A stretch of DNA of 22,432 bases from Flavobacterium sp. SUN046 (GCF_028867965.1 NZ_JAPQNT010000017.1:1-22432); one strand, 5' to 3'; positions 1 through 7,836 are shown, numbered from the stretch's first letter. Notes: generated from the letters alone by a model not told the origin. Numbers and translations: made by a program.

Positions 1-1
1 C

Positions 2-244
2 AACCACAGTTTTGATACCAATTCAATAGTAGTGTACCACCAACAAAATGATGTTGTGGTCAACACTGGAGTTGCAACAATGGCAACGGTACGAATCTTT
101 GATATTAGAGGAAGATTGTTGGTCGAGAAAAAAGCAATCAACGCTTCAGAAACAAGAATCAATGCTGGTACCACGAATCAAGTACTGTTAGTTCAAGTAA
201 CTACTACTGATGGTTTGGTTGGTCTTAAAAAAGTGATTAATTAA
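2..244 (+). CDS. T9SS cargo protein, C-terminal fragment with sorting domain
   Basis: This is the last 80 codons of a gene that begins before the window. The frame is open from base 2, so the GTG at 32 is internal and not a start. The C-terminal part carries a T9SS sorting-domain pattern: a beta strand with VRIFDIRGRLL, then INAGTTNQVLLVQVTT and a basic end KKVIN. The QVLLV core in place of the GVYxVKI of type A signals suggests the ChiA-like type C sorting signal; that assignment is from memory. It is closely similar to the end of the giant protein at 1979-7783 (shared FD[IV]RGRLL, GTTN and VLL). The product was probably a secreted or surface-anchored protein paralogous to its downstream neighbours. 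Its terminator was split by the insertion sequence. Confidence 0.85.
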   Translation, partial: NHSFDTNSIVVYHQQNDVVVNTGVATMATVRIFDIRGRLLVEKKAINASETRINAGTTNQVLLVQVTTTDGLVGLKKVIN

Positions 245-267
245 TAACAATAAAAGTCTATAAATTT

Positions 268-283
268 AAAAAGCCCTTTCGAT
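268..283 (+). terminator. Left arm of a rho-independent terminator split by the IS
   Basis: Bases 268-280 read AAAAAGCCCTTTC, which is exactly complementary to 1719-1731 on the far side of the insertion sequence. Bases 281-283 (GAT) are the left copy of the target duplication and formed part of the original loop. With the IS and one GAT removed, the two arms make a 13-bp stem, a 6-nt loop GATATT and a T tract, placed 24 bases after the stop codon at 242-244. Confidence 0.85.
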
Positions 284-308
284 TAGACTGCACCCAAAAG
301 TTTAGACA
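284..308 (+). repeat. IS left terminal inverted repeat
   Basis: TAGACTGCACCC at the outer end is followed by AAAAGTTTAGACA. It pairs with the complement of 1688-1712; the longest identical blocks are CCCAAAA and TTAGACA. Confidence 0.8.
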
Positions 309-317
309 AATTTATAA

Positions 318-1151
318 TTAATTTTGATAATAATGAGCTCGATATTTTATCGGGCTCATTTTGTTTAAATTTGACTTGATTCTTTCGTTGTTGTAATAGA
401 TAATATACTTGTCAATTTCTTGTTTTAATTGTTCTATTGATTTGAATTTTTGTGTGTAAAACATTTCAGATTTTAGTGTTCCAGAGAAATTTTCAATAAT
501 TGCATTGTCTAAACAATTTCCTTTTCTTGACATACTTTGTATAATTCCTTTTTCTTTTAATAAGTACTGATATCTTTTCATTTGATATTGCCAACCTTGA
601 TCAGAATGAAGCATTAAATTTGTGCTGTTTGGTATTTTCCTAAATGCTTTTTTTAACATCAAAACAATTTGATTAAACACTGGTCGTTCTGTAAGTTCAT
701 AACTAATAATTTCCTGATTAAACAAGTCTATAATTGGAGATAAATATAATTTGTTTCCAGATACATTAAATTCCGTTATATCGGTAGCCCATTTTTGATT
801 TGGAGCTGTTGCTTTAAATTTTCTCTCCAATAAATTTGGAGCTATTTTACCATTCTCACCTTTATAAGACTTATACTTTTTTACTCTGATAATGCTTTTC
901 AATCCTAATAATTTCATTATTCTAAAAACGGTTTTATGATTGATAATTATTGCTCTATTTTGGAGTTCATCGGTTATTCTTCTGTAACCATAGCGACCTT
1001 TGTGCTGATGGTAAATGGTTTTTATTAACTCTTTAATTTCTATATATTTATCAGGTAAATCAAATTGTTTTTGATGATAATAAAAACTACTACGTGCCAT
1101 ATTTATTTGATTTAAAAGTACCTCTAAATCAAACTCATGCCTTAATTCCAT
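318..1151 (-). CDS. IS150-type transposase OrfB (DDE integrase core)
   Basis: This 277-residue protein is the catalytic part of an IS3-family transposase. Residues about 40-100 form the HTH_21-type region (GRYGYRRIT near 52-60). The rve integrase core follows, with the triad D124 (ATDITEF), D184 (HSDQG) and E220 (DNAIIENF); 35 residues separate D184 from E220, the DD(35)E spacing. The C-terminal YYNNERIKSNLNKMSPIKY block is typical of the family. The start ATG (1151-1149) overlaps the orfA stop by one base (TAATG on the minus strand), allowing separate translation. The open frame also continues upstream without a stop to the slippery site at 1193-1199, so an OrfAB fusion, normally the active transposase, can be made by -1 frameshifting. 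It acts on DNA in the cytoplasm. All catalytic residues are present. Confidence 0.95.
   Translation of the reverse strand: MELRHEFDLEVLLNQINMARSSFYYHQKQFDLPDKYIEIKELIKTIYHQHKGRYGYRRITDELQNRAIIINHKTVFRIMKLLGLKSIIRVKKYKSYKGENGKIAPNLLERKFKATAPNQKWATDITEFNVSGNKLYLSPIIDLFNQEIISYELTERPVFNQIVLMLKKAFRKIPNSTNLMLHSDQGWQYQMKRYQYLLKEKGIIQSMSRKGNCLDNAIIENFSGTLKSEMFYTQKFKSIEQLKQEIDKYIIYYNNERIKSNLNKMSPIKYRAHYYQN
332..360 (+). terminator. Terminator-like hairpin at the left inside end of the IS
   Basis: Arms 332-344 and 348-360 pair over 13 positions with one G-T wobble around a TTT loop; on the + strand a T-rich stretch (TTTTGTTTAAATTT) follows. It lies within the last codons of orfB. Its orientation suits termination of + strand transcripts coming from the upstream gene into the IS, antisense to the transposase. 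It might also end orfB messages, but no U tract follows on the minus strand. Confidence 0.6.
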
Positions 1152-1199
1152 TATGGCTTTGGATTTCTCCTTGCTTGAATTAAGGCGTCTAACTTTTTT
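1139..1199 (-). promoter_or_regulatory. Programmed -1 ribosomal frameshift signal (A6G plus stem-loop)
   Basis: On the minus strand the slippery heptamer A AAA AAG occupies 1199-1193 and is in the correct orfA phase (TTA AAA AAG, residues L157-K159). Six bases downstream a perfect 10-bp stem forms between GCCTTAATTC (1186-1177) and GAATTAAGGC (1148-1139), with a 28-nt loop. After a -1 slip the frame is that of orfB and stays open through the orfB ATG, which lies in the loop directly beside the 3' arm. An AAGGAG sequence in the loop could serve as an SD for orfB. Confidence 0.9.
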
Positions 1200-1669
1200 A
1201 ACAATGCATTCTCACAACGAAGTCTTTCGTTTTCTTTTAATAGTTCTTCCTCTCTTGTTAATGGTTTGTCTGACTTACGCTTTTTTCGTTTATAATCACT
1301 CATAGAAATTGGTCTACCTTTAGGTTTTGATTTTAATCCTTCAATACCAAAGTTAGCAAAATCTTTTTTCCATTTTGAAATTATAGCAATATCAGGAATA
1401 TTAAATCGTATACCAGCTTTCATCAATGAAAGAGATTCCTTTTCTATAATTTGGACTACTTTTAACTTAAATTCGGCTGAATAACTTTGATTTATTTTTG
1501 GTAATAAACCAATTTCACCATAAGCCCTATAAAAACTAACCCACTTACGAATATTAGATCTTGATGCTGATTTCAACTTTGCAACATATCGATCTGAATA
1601 ATGTTTCTTTAAAACCAATTCTACACATTCTAATTTAAATGCATAATCATACTTTACTTTTCTTTCCAT
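1151..1669 (-). CDS. IS150-type transposase OrfA (DNA-binding subunit)
   Basis: This 172-residue basic protein contains two helix-turn-helix-like units in tandem (about residues 1-55 and 62-118; the second includes SLMKAGIRFNIPDIAIISKWKK). A basic linker SDYKRKKRKSDK follows, then a short leucine zipper (about 138-164, leucines L143, L150 and L157 at seven-residue spacing). This is the double-HTH plus zipper layout of IS150-group OrfA proteins, which recognise the terminal inverted repeats and oligomerise. The chosen ATG lies six bases after the T run of the hairpin at 1676-1706; no in-frame alternative is better. Translation can shift at codon K159 into orfB. Confidence 0.92.
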   Translation of the reverse strand: MERKVKYDYAFKLECVELVLKKHYSDRYVAKLKSASRSNIRKWVSFYRAYGEIGLLPKINQSYSAEFKLKVVQIIEKESLSLMKAGIRFNIPDIAIISKWKKDFANFGIEGLKSKPKGRPISMSDYKRKKRKSDKPLTREEELLKENERLRCENALLKKLDALIQARRNPKP

Positions 1670-1675
1670 AAAAAA

Positions 1676-1706
1676 TGCCCCAAATAGTGTCTAACTTTTT
1701 GGGGCA
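1676..1706 (-). promoter_or_regulatory. Hairpin in the IS right end, just upstream of orfA
   Basis: TGCCCCAAA (1676-1684) and TTTGGGGCA (1698-1706) form a perfect 9-bp stem with a 13-nt loop. On the minus strand it is followed by six Ts and immediately by the orfA ATG. A transcript entering from outside the IS would contain the whole hairpin and should be terminated, or have the orfA start occluded. It overlaps the right inverted repeat. Confidence 0.65.
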
Positions 1707-1712
1707 TGTTCA
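1688..1712 (-). repeat. IS right terminal inverted repeat
   Basis: Read on the minus strand it begins TGAACATGCCCC and ends TTAGACA. It is the partner of 284-308 and is followed by the GAT target duplicate at 1713-1715. Confidence 0.8.
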
Positions 1713-1732
1713 GATATTGAAAGGGCTTTTTT
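1713..1732 (+). terminator. Right arm of the terminator split by the IS
   Basis: GAT (1713-1715) is the right target duplicate. GAAAGGGCTTTTT (1719-1731) is the exact complement of 268-280, and the T tract runs to 1732. In its present state the two arms are about 1.4 kb apart and cannot work as a compact terminator. Confidence 0.8.
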
Positions 1733-1855
1733 GGTTATTTAAAGGAGCTATTAAAAACCGTTTCTATTACTGTCAAAAAAGAAAATTCCTATACCATTGA
1801 TGTGTATTTCATCGATGAAATACACGCCTTGTCGAATAATCTCCAAGCGCATTAG
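1721..1855 (+). other. Possible coding remnant (about 44 codons, no start codon)
   Basis: A frame free of stops runs from 1721 to a TAG at 1853-1855. From about 1742 its codons give a protein-like composition (includes TVSITVKKENSYTIDVYF). There is no ATG and it begins inside the terminator arm, so it cannot be a complete gene. It may be the eroded 3' end of an older gene, or chance. The rest of the 1733-1978 spacer holds a palindrome at 1802-1825 and AT-rich DNA, with no convincing promoter box. Confidence 0.25.
1802..1825. repeat. Perfect 24-nt palindrome
   Basis: The half-site GTGTATTTCATC is followed directly by its exact reverse complement, with no spacer. No T tract follows, so it is not an ordinary terminator. 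It lies 153 bases before the start of the giant gene and could be a protein-binding site or a hairpin. Confidence 0.7.
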
Positions 1856-1978
1856 GATTATGTTAAAAAAAAATTACTTTAGTCAGTTAAAGTGTGTTTA
1901 ATGTTTTTCAAATCAATCATTTACACAATTTGTTCGTGCAAACCCAATTTGTTTTAGTTAAAAGTCATTATCCTATTG

Positions 1979-4900
1979 ATGTTATATAAAAAAATTATTA
2001 AAGTAAAACCTGTTGTTTTAATTTTATTTCTCCTTTTGGGAATAGTAAATAAGAGTTATTCTCAGGTGAATTCCTATACTTTTACACAAGCGCTATCAAG
2101 CACTGCTTATGCTCCAATGGCTGGTGTTACAACTCCTGCATTTACAGCGCCTTGGGATAATCAAGCACCTGTTCAAGTGCCCATTGGCTTCAATTTTAAT
2201 TTTGATAGTACTGTTTTTACACAGTGTTTTATAAGTCCAAATGGCTTTATTACTTTTGGAAGCACTGCACCATCTGCAACGCTAACAACACCAATAGCCG
2301 ATCCAACCGTATATAATCCGGGACAAACAGGAGGCGTTGCCTGTGCAATGGGTGCCGATTTAATTTCTGCTGGAAGTGACATTGTTTATGGAGTAGAAGG
2401 TACTTCTCCCACAAGAACATTCATTGTACAATGGTCAAATGTTAACAGAAAAAGTGGTGCTACCACTATAGCTGGAGTTCTTAATTTTCAGATAAGGCTA
2501 TTTGAATCTACTAATGTTATTCAATATTTTTATGGTACACCTAGCGGTCTGGCAGCTACAAATGTTACGGTTCAAGCCGGATTAAGAGGCTATGATAATG
2601 TTGCAACTCAAGGAAATATTGCCAGTAGAATTCAGAGTAGTACTAGTTTGTGGTTGAGTTCTAATATTGCGGGTTTATTAACCTCCACATTAAACACTAA
2701 TTCTGGAGCATATCCTAATCCGAATTTGCAGTTTACTTACACACCCGGATTGCCTTGTGCCGTTCCGGCGCCTCCAACAAGTTTGATTTTAGGTGCTGCA
2801 GGAATAAATAGTAATTCGATAAACGGAAATAGTTTTACAGCACCTTCACCAGTGGCTTCAAGATATTTGGTACTTATGAGTCTGACAAACGTTGCGCCAA
2901 CCGCAGCACAATTTTTAAACAGGACGTATTATATAGCAGGAAATACTTATTTCGGATTTAAAGTGCTAAGTACATCAACTACTACCACTTTTCCGGCAAC
3001 ATCATTAGCGACTAGTAAAACTTACTATTTTTGGATAGTACCTTATAATGACCTTTGTGTTGGTGGGCCTGTTTATAACCTTACCAATGTGTTGACTGGT
3101 ACCGCAACAACTTGTTTTCCTACAACTACAGCAGGAGCAGCGACTTTAATTGGTGGTAATCAATTTAATGCCAATTGGTCTGCAGTTGCTGGAAGTACAA
3201 ACTATGTGCTTGACGTTTCAACAAATAACACTTTTACTGCAATGGTACCTGGCTATTCGGGTTTATCAATTCCGAATACAGTAACTACTTTTGCTGTAAC
3301 AGGATTATTGCCAGCAACTACCTATTATTATAGAGTTAGAGCAATTGGGCCAGGTTGTATTATTAATAGTTTGATAATAACAGTTACTACAACATGTGGT
3401 TATTATACGATTCCTTATACACAAAATTTTGATACTACAGCTACTGGTACAGTACCGAGTTGTTATAGTGTTTTAAATACTAATGCTGATAGTAAGCAAT
3501 GGAGTACCCAATCTGTCAATTTTGCATCCGCATCTAAATCTATACAAATTGATGCTTCTACAGTTGATATGAATGACTGGTTTTTTGTTCCAGGATTAAA
3601 TTTAACTGGAGGTGTTTCTTATCGATTGACGTTTAAATACAATACAGGAAATACTTCAAACACCTCTGAAAACTTAAGAGTGTCTTATGGTAGTACTCAA
3701 TCTGTTGCGGGAATGAGTAATGTTTTGATTGATTTAATAGGTATAGATAATTCTTTTTATACCACAGCTACTGTTGATTTTACACCTGTTTCTTCAGGCG
3801 TTTATTATATTGGTTTTCAAGGTTCAAGTATTGCCAATCAAGAATATATAGTTGTTGATGATATAAGTGTTGATTTATCGCCTACTTGTGTACAACCAAG
3901 TGGTGTAAACATTACCTCAATTACTTCTACAACAGCTTCACTTAATTGGACGCCATCAATTCCTGCACCAGCATTAGGATATGACTATTATTTGTCTACT
4001 TCAAATGTAAATCCAACACTTGCGACAACTCCAACAGGATCTGTTGCTGCCGGTGTACTTACCAAAGCTATGACCGGATTGAGTTCAAGTACCTATTATT
4101 ATGTTTGGGTACGATCTAATTGCAGTGCCGTTGATAAGAGTTCTTGGACATTAGCCGAGTCTTTTAATACCGAATGTTCAACACCCACTATTTTATCAAG
4201 TACACCCGCAACACGTTGTGGGTTTGGTGTATTATCATTGGCAGCAACATCCAATTCGGGTTCATTTATTAGATGGTATGATAGTGCAACAGGTGGTACT
4301 TTGTTGAATACAGGAACTAGTTTTATTACTCCTAGTTTATCATCAACGACAACTTATTACATTGAAGCAAAATCATTTGGAGCTATAGCTAAAGTAGGAG
4401 AAGTTAGTCCGGTATCGGAAATGGGTGTTCTGGGTGTTCAAAATTACAATTCCAGTAGTAATGTTACTATTTCATCTCCAACGATTCTTCAAACCTTAGA
4501 TATTTATCCTATAGCATCTGGTCAGCCAGGTAGAATCACCGTTAGAAATAGTTCTAATGTTACTTTGACCACAATAAATTTTACAACATCAGTTTCTGGA
4601 GGTGCAACTGCACAACAGATTACCATAAACTATAATTTTGTTCCTGGCGATTACAATTTGTACTTTGATTTAGTACCAACATCTGGTGTCAGAAATAATG
4701 TTACTAGTGCTAATTATCCGTACACGTCTTCTGTAGCCACTATAACCGGAAATAATATAAGTGGCGATTATTATTTAGGGTTTTACAATTTAAAATTTAC
4801 TACCGAATGTCTTTCTTCTAGAGTACCTGTTACGGCTTCGGTTACTATTCCTCCAAGTTTGTCTTTGAGCGCAACCGATGTAACAATTTGTGAAGATTAT

Positions 4901-7783
4901 GGCACTAATCCAATTTTTGTAAATGGATACGCATCTTATAGTACCTTTACTTGGTCGCCAAATACTAATATATCAGGAAGTTTTGCAACAGGATTTGTAT
5001 TTAGTCCAACCACTACCACAACGTACACTCTTGTTGCCAATCAAGCAAGTAGTGGTTTGTGTGGTAATGTAGTTGTAATTAGAGTAAATGTTAATGCAGC
5101 GCCACCGCCAATTACGATAAACACCACGAGTACAAATATTTGTTACGACTCGATTCAAGCGCTTAATGGAAGTACAAGTTTAACTGCGCCAAGTGTAGTT
5201 ATTAATGAAAATTTTAATGCGGCAACCAATAACTGGACGGTAGCTAATACTTCAACTGTTGGAAATGTTTTAGATTCTCAATGGACCTTGCATCCGAGTG
5301 GTTATGTTTATTCGAGTGCTTTTTGGAATGCAGTAACTTTTAGTAGCAATGATGCCTCACAATTTTACTTAGCCAATTCAGATTCTCAAAGTGCAGGTTC
5401 TGGATCGGTTACAAGAACTACTTTAACTTCACCTCTTTTTACATTGGCAGGATATACTAGTGCCAATTTGAGTTTTTGGCATTTCCTTAGATTTACCAAT
5501 TTAGATTCGTTTTTACTTCAAATTTCAACTAATGGTGGTGCTTCATGGACTACTTTGCAATCTTTTACTAGTGATCAAGGCGCGCCTTTGAGTTTTGTAA
5601 ATTTTAATTACAATTTGAATGCTTATGTAGGAATGCCAAACCTACAAATTCGATTTAATTATACTGCACCTTGGACCTACGGTTGGGCAGTTGATAATTT
5701 TACAATTAACGGAACACTTTCAGTAGCCTTAACTTGGGCACCACCAACTGGTTTGTACACTAATGCTGCAGCTACAATTCCTTACACAACAGGAACACCT
5801 TTAAACGTTGTGTATGCAAAGCCAACCGCTACAACCACTTATACGGCAACAATAACAGCTTCTAATAGTTGTAACAGAACTAACTCGGTAACTATAACCG
5901 TTTCTCCGGCTACGGCAACTGGAGTGCTTTCAAGTAGTCAAACCATTTGTAATGCTTCAACACCATCAAGTTTATCGATTGTTGGTTATGTTGGTTCCAT
6001 AGTGCGGTGGGAATATGCCGATGATGCTGCGTTTAGTATTAATGTCAATCCGATTGCAAACACAACAGCAACATTAACCGCTGCTCAAATGGGTGTTTTC
6101 CCTACTATACGCTATTTTAGAGCCGTTATTAAAAGTGGTATTTGCAACCAATTGTATTCTAATGTAGTTTATGTTTCTTATCCGATAACAATATGGAATG
6201 GCACATCGTGGAGCAATGGAATTCCAACTTCGGGAGTAAGAGCCGTTTTTAATGGAAGTTATTCTTCTACTTCTGATTTATATGCTTGTTCAGTTGTGGT
6301 AAACCTTGGAACAGTTACATTCAATAGCGGACACTCGCTAGTTGTAGATAATGAAGTTGTAGTTTCTGGCGGTTCATTAGTATTTGAAAATAATGCAAGT
6401 TTAGTGCAAATAAACAATACGGTTAACTCTGGAACTATAGTTTACAAAAGAAATACAATGCCCGTTCGAAAATTTGATTTTACCTATTGGTCTTCTCCTG
6501 TAAGTGGTCAAACTTTTTCGGCATTTTCTCCTTTAACATTGTCAGATAAGTATTTGCGATTCGATCCAGTTGTAGCCAATTGGGCTTCAGAATCACCAAG
6601 TAATACAATGTTAGCAGGAAAAGGTTATATAATAAGAGCGCCAAATAATTTTGATCCGGTTACTACGGCAATATTTAATGCCTCCTTTATTGGTGTACCT
6701 AATAATGGCAATTTTACCACTCCAATTCTTGTGTCTACTAGTAGTTTAAATTTAATTGGTAATCCGTATCCAAGTGCTTTAAGTGCCGATTTGTTTTTGT
6801 CTGATCCAGCGAATACTGGAATTGTAGATGGAACTATTTATTTGTGGACACACAATACAGCAATCACAGCAAATCAATATTCGCCTAACGATTATGCTGT
6901 TTATAACTATTTAGGCGGAACTGGTACAAGTGCAGCGCCATCTGGTGGCGCAAATACTAATGTGCCTAATGGTAAAATCGCTGCAGGTCAATCCTTTTTT
7001 ATTAAAGGATTATCTAGCGGAATCGCAACCTATAAAAATTCAATGCGTATTGTTGGAAACAACAATCAATTTTTCAGGTTAAATACCGCTCATGTATCTC
7101 AAGAGCCCGAAAAACATAGAGTTTGGCTGGAGGTATCCAATCAACAAGGCGCTTACAAGCAAACATTAATTGGTTATGCTGCTGACGCTACACTTGGCGT
7201 AGATAGAGGTTTTGATGGTGCTTATTTCAATACCGGAAGTCCGGTTGCGTTGTATTCGATAATTGATGCCACTACTACTTTTGCAATTCAAGGTCGTCCT
7301 TTACCGTTTGATGATTCAGATGAAGTTCCTTTAGGTTTTTATGCCAATGCCTCAGGAAACTTTACCATTAATTTATTTGATTACGACGGATTGTTTGCCA
7401 ATCAAACGATTTATCTTAAAGACAAGGTATTGAATTTATATCACAATCTTAAAAACTCTTCATATAATTTTAGTTCTAATGCAGGAACTTTCAACGATCG
7501 ATTTGTATTGGTTTACCGAGAAACTTATTTGAATACCAATCAAAGTATAATCAATTCGGATGCTATTGTGTTATATAAACCCAATGCAGACTTGCAGATT
7601 AATGCTGGAACTATCATTATGAATGAGGTAAAAGTATTTGATGTAAGAGGCCGATTATTGTTTGATAAAAAGGATATTAATGCTACAACTACCCAAATTA
7701 ATCTTGGCACGACCAATGAAGTGTTGTTAATTGAAATAACTACAAGTGATTCCATTAAAATCAATAAGAAATACATCAATTAA
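1979..7783 (+). CDS. Giant T9SS-secreted multidomain surface protein A
   Basis: This 1934-residue secreted protein starts at ATG 1979; a TTG at 1976 is in frame but less likely. Approximate residues: signal peptide 1-29 (hydrophobic VVLILFLLLGIV, cut after SYSQ); N-terminal beta-rich domain 30-255 (FNFNFDSTVF, SPNGFITFG, AGLRG); fibronectin III-like units 256-470; choice-of-anchor J 475-633; fibronectin III 637-735; Ig-like 736-960 holding an inserted beta domain; PKD-like 963-1040; Ig-like 1045-1310 holding a second choice-of-anchor J; Ig-like 1312-1397; a module from 1405 with YWSSPV, KGYIIRAPNNFDP, NLIGNPYPSAL, YLWTHNTAIT and GQSFFIKG; and a sorting domain from about 1865 (VKVFDVRGRLLF, NEVLLIEI, KKYIN). 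No catalytic motif was seen. Export by Sec then T9SS to the cell surface is expected; an adhesive role is inferred. It is monocistronic, with a terminator at 7807. Confidence 0.93.
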   Translation: MLYKKIIKVKPVVLILFLLLGIVNKSYSQVNSYTFTQALSSTAYAPMAGVTTPAFTAPWDNQAPVQVPIGFNFNFDSTVFTQCFISPNGFITFGSTAPSATLTTPIADPTVYNPGQTGGVACAMGADLISAGSDIVYGVEGTSPTRTFIVQWSNVNRKSGATTIAGVLNFQIRLFESTNVIQYFYGTPSGLAATNVTVQAGLRGYDNVATQGNIASRIQSSTSLWLSSNIAGLLTSTLNTNSGAYPNPNLQFTYTPGLPCAVPAPPTSLILGAAGINSNSINGNSFTAPSPVASRYLVLMSLTNVAPTAAQFLNRTYYIAGNTYFGFKVLSTSTTTTFPATSLATSKTYYFWIVPYNDLCVGGPVYNLTNVLTGTATTCFPTTTAGAATLIGGNQFNANWSAVAGSTNYVLDVSTNNTFTAMVPGYSGLSIPNTVTTFAVTGLLPATTYYYRVRAIGPGCIINSLIITVTTTCGYYTIPYTQNFDTTATGTVPSCYSVLNTNADSKQWSTQSVNFASASKSIQIDASTVDMNDWFFVPGLNLTGGVSYRLTFKYNTGNTSNTSENLRVSYGSTQSVAGMSNVLIDLIGIDNSFYTTATVDFTPVSSGVYYIGFQGSSIANQEYIVVDDISVDLSPTCVQPSGVNITSITSTTASLNWTPSIPAPALGYDYYLSTSNVNPTLATTPTGSVAAGVLTKAMTGLSSSTYYYVWVRSNCSAVDKSSWTLAESFNTECSTPTILSSTPATRCGFGVLSLAATSNSGSFIRWYDSATGGTLLNTGTSFITPSLSSTTTYYIEAKSFGAIAKVGEVSPVSEMGVLGVQNYNSSSNVTISSPTILQTLDIYPIASGQPGRITVRNSSNVTLTTINFTTSVSGGATAQQITINYNFVPGDYNLYFDLVPTSGVRNNVTSANYPYTSSVATITGNNISGDYYLGFYNLKFTTECLSSRVPVTASVTIPPSLSLSATDVTICEDYGTNPIFVNGYASYSTFTWSPNTNISGSFATGFVFSPTTTTTYTLVANQASSGLCGNVVVIRVNVNAAPPPITINTTSTNICYDSIQALNGSTSLTAPSVVINENFNAATNNWTVANTSTVGNVLDSQWTLHPSGYVYSSAFWNAVTFSSNDASQFYLANSDSQSAGSGSVTRTTLTSPLFTLAGYTSANLSFWHFLRFTNLDSFLLQISTNGGASWTTLQSFTSDQGAPLSFVNFNYNLNAYVGMPNLQIRFNYTAPWTYGWAVDNFTINGTLSVALTWAPPTGLYTNAAATIPYTTGTPLNVVYAKPTATTTYTATITASNSCNRTNSVTITVSPATATGVLSSSQTICNASTPSSLSIVGYVGSIVRWEYADDAAFSINVNPIANTTATLTAAQMGVFPTIRYFRAVIKSGICNQLYSNVVYVSYPITIWNGTSWSNGIPTSGVRAVFNGSYSSTSDLYACSVVVNLGTVTFNSGHSLVVDNEVVVSGGSLVFENNASLVQINNTVNSGTIVYKRNTMPVRKFDFTYWSSPVSGQTFSAFSPLTLSDKYLRFDPVVANWASESPSNTMLAGKGYIIRAPNNFDPVTTAIFNASFIGVPNNGNFTTPILVSTSSLNLIGNPYPSALSADLFLSDPANTGIVDGTIYLWTHNTAITANQYSPNDYAVYNYLGGTGTSAAPSGGANTNVPNGKIAAGQSFFIKGLSSGIATYKNSMRIVGNNNQFFRLNTAHVSQEPEKHRVWLEVSNQQGAYKQTLIGYAADATLGVDRGFDGAYFNTGSPVALYSIIDATTTFAIQGRPLPFDDSDEVPLGFYANASGNFTINLFDYDGLFANQTIYLKDKVLNLYHNLKNSSYNFSSNAGTFNDRFVLVYRETYLNTNQSIINSDAIVLYKPNADLQINAGTIIMNEVKVFDVRGRLLFDKKDINATTTQINLGTTNEVLLIEITTSDSIKINKKYIN
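6190..7070 (+). repeat. C-terminal module shared with protein B, copy 1
   Basis: This coding segment (WNGTSWSNG through NNQFF) corresponds in order to 12682-13592 of the next giant gene, with stretches almost identical at DNA level, for example GAGCGCCAAATAATTTTGAT. It is a diverged direct repeat produced by gene duplication. Confidence 0.8.
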
Positions 7784-7806
7784 ATAAAAATTTCTTTTAT
7801 GACTAG

Positions 7807-7836
7807 AGCGTTTTGTTGATTCAAGACGCTTTTTTT
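7807..7836 (+). terminator. Rho-independent terminator of giant gene A
   Basis: AGCGTTTTG (7807-7815) pairs with CAAGACGCT (7822-7830) with one G-T pair and a 6-nt loop, followed by a T run to 7836. It lies 24 bases after the stop codon. Confidence 0.85.

Larger units (their letters stand above)
284..1712 (-). mobile_element. IS3-family (IS150-group) insertion sequence, complete
   Basis: The element is 1429 bp and carries orfA and orfB on the minus strand. The ends form 25-nt imperfect inverted repeats (284-308 and 1688-1712) that match at 17 of 25 positions without gaps. The left end contains ACTGCACCC, as I remember for the IS150 terminus. A 3-bp direct repeat GAT flanks it (281-283 and 1713-1715). 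Size, two overlapping frames, a DD(35)E transposase, a double-HTH OrfA of about 172 residues and an A6G slippery site all fit the IS150 group. Both frames are intact, so it may be active. The right end has the usual TG terminus, whereas the left end reads TA. Terminator-like hairpins sit near both ends. Confidence 0.9.

Noticed and set aside
32..244. A complete 70-residue gene starting at GTG 32
   Set aside because: The same frame is open to base 2 and the sequence is a C-terminal sorting domain, so this is the tail of a longer gene.
318..1669. IS transposase as a frameshifted pseudogene
   Set aside because: The overlap of the two frames with an in-phase A6G and downstream stem is the normal programmed arrangement of IS3-family elements, not decay.
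289..1706. IS ends placed at TGCACCC (289) and GGGGCA (1706)
   Set aside because: These ends give no target duplication. Ends at 284 and 1712 give a 17/25 ungapped inverted repeat, a GAT duplication and a perfectly restored terminator.
1976..1978. TTG as the start codon of giant gene A
   Set aside because: ATG follows directly as the next codon and gives the same signal peptide, so 1979 is preferred.
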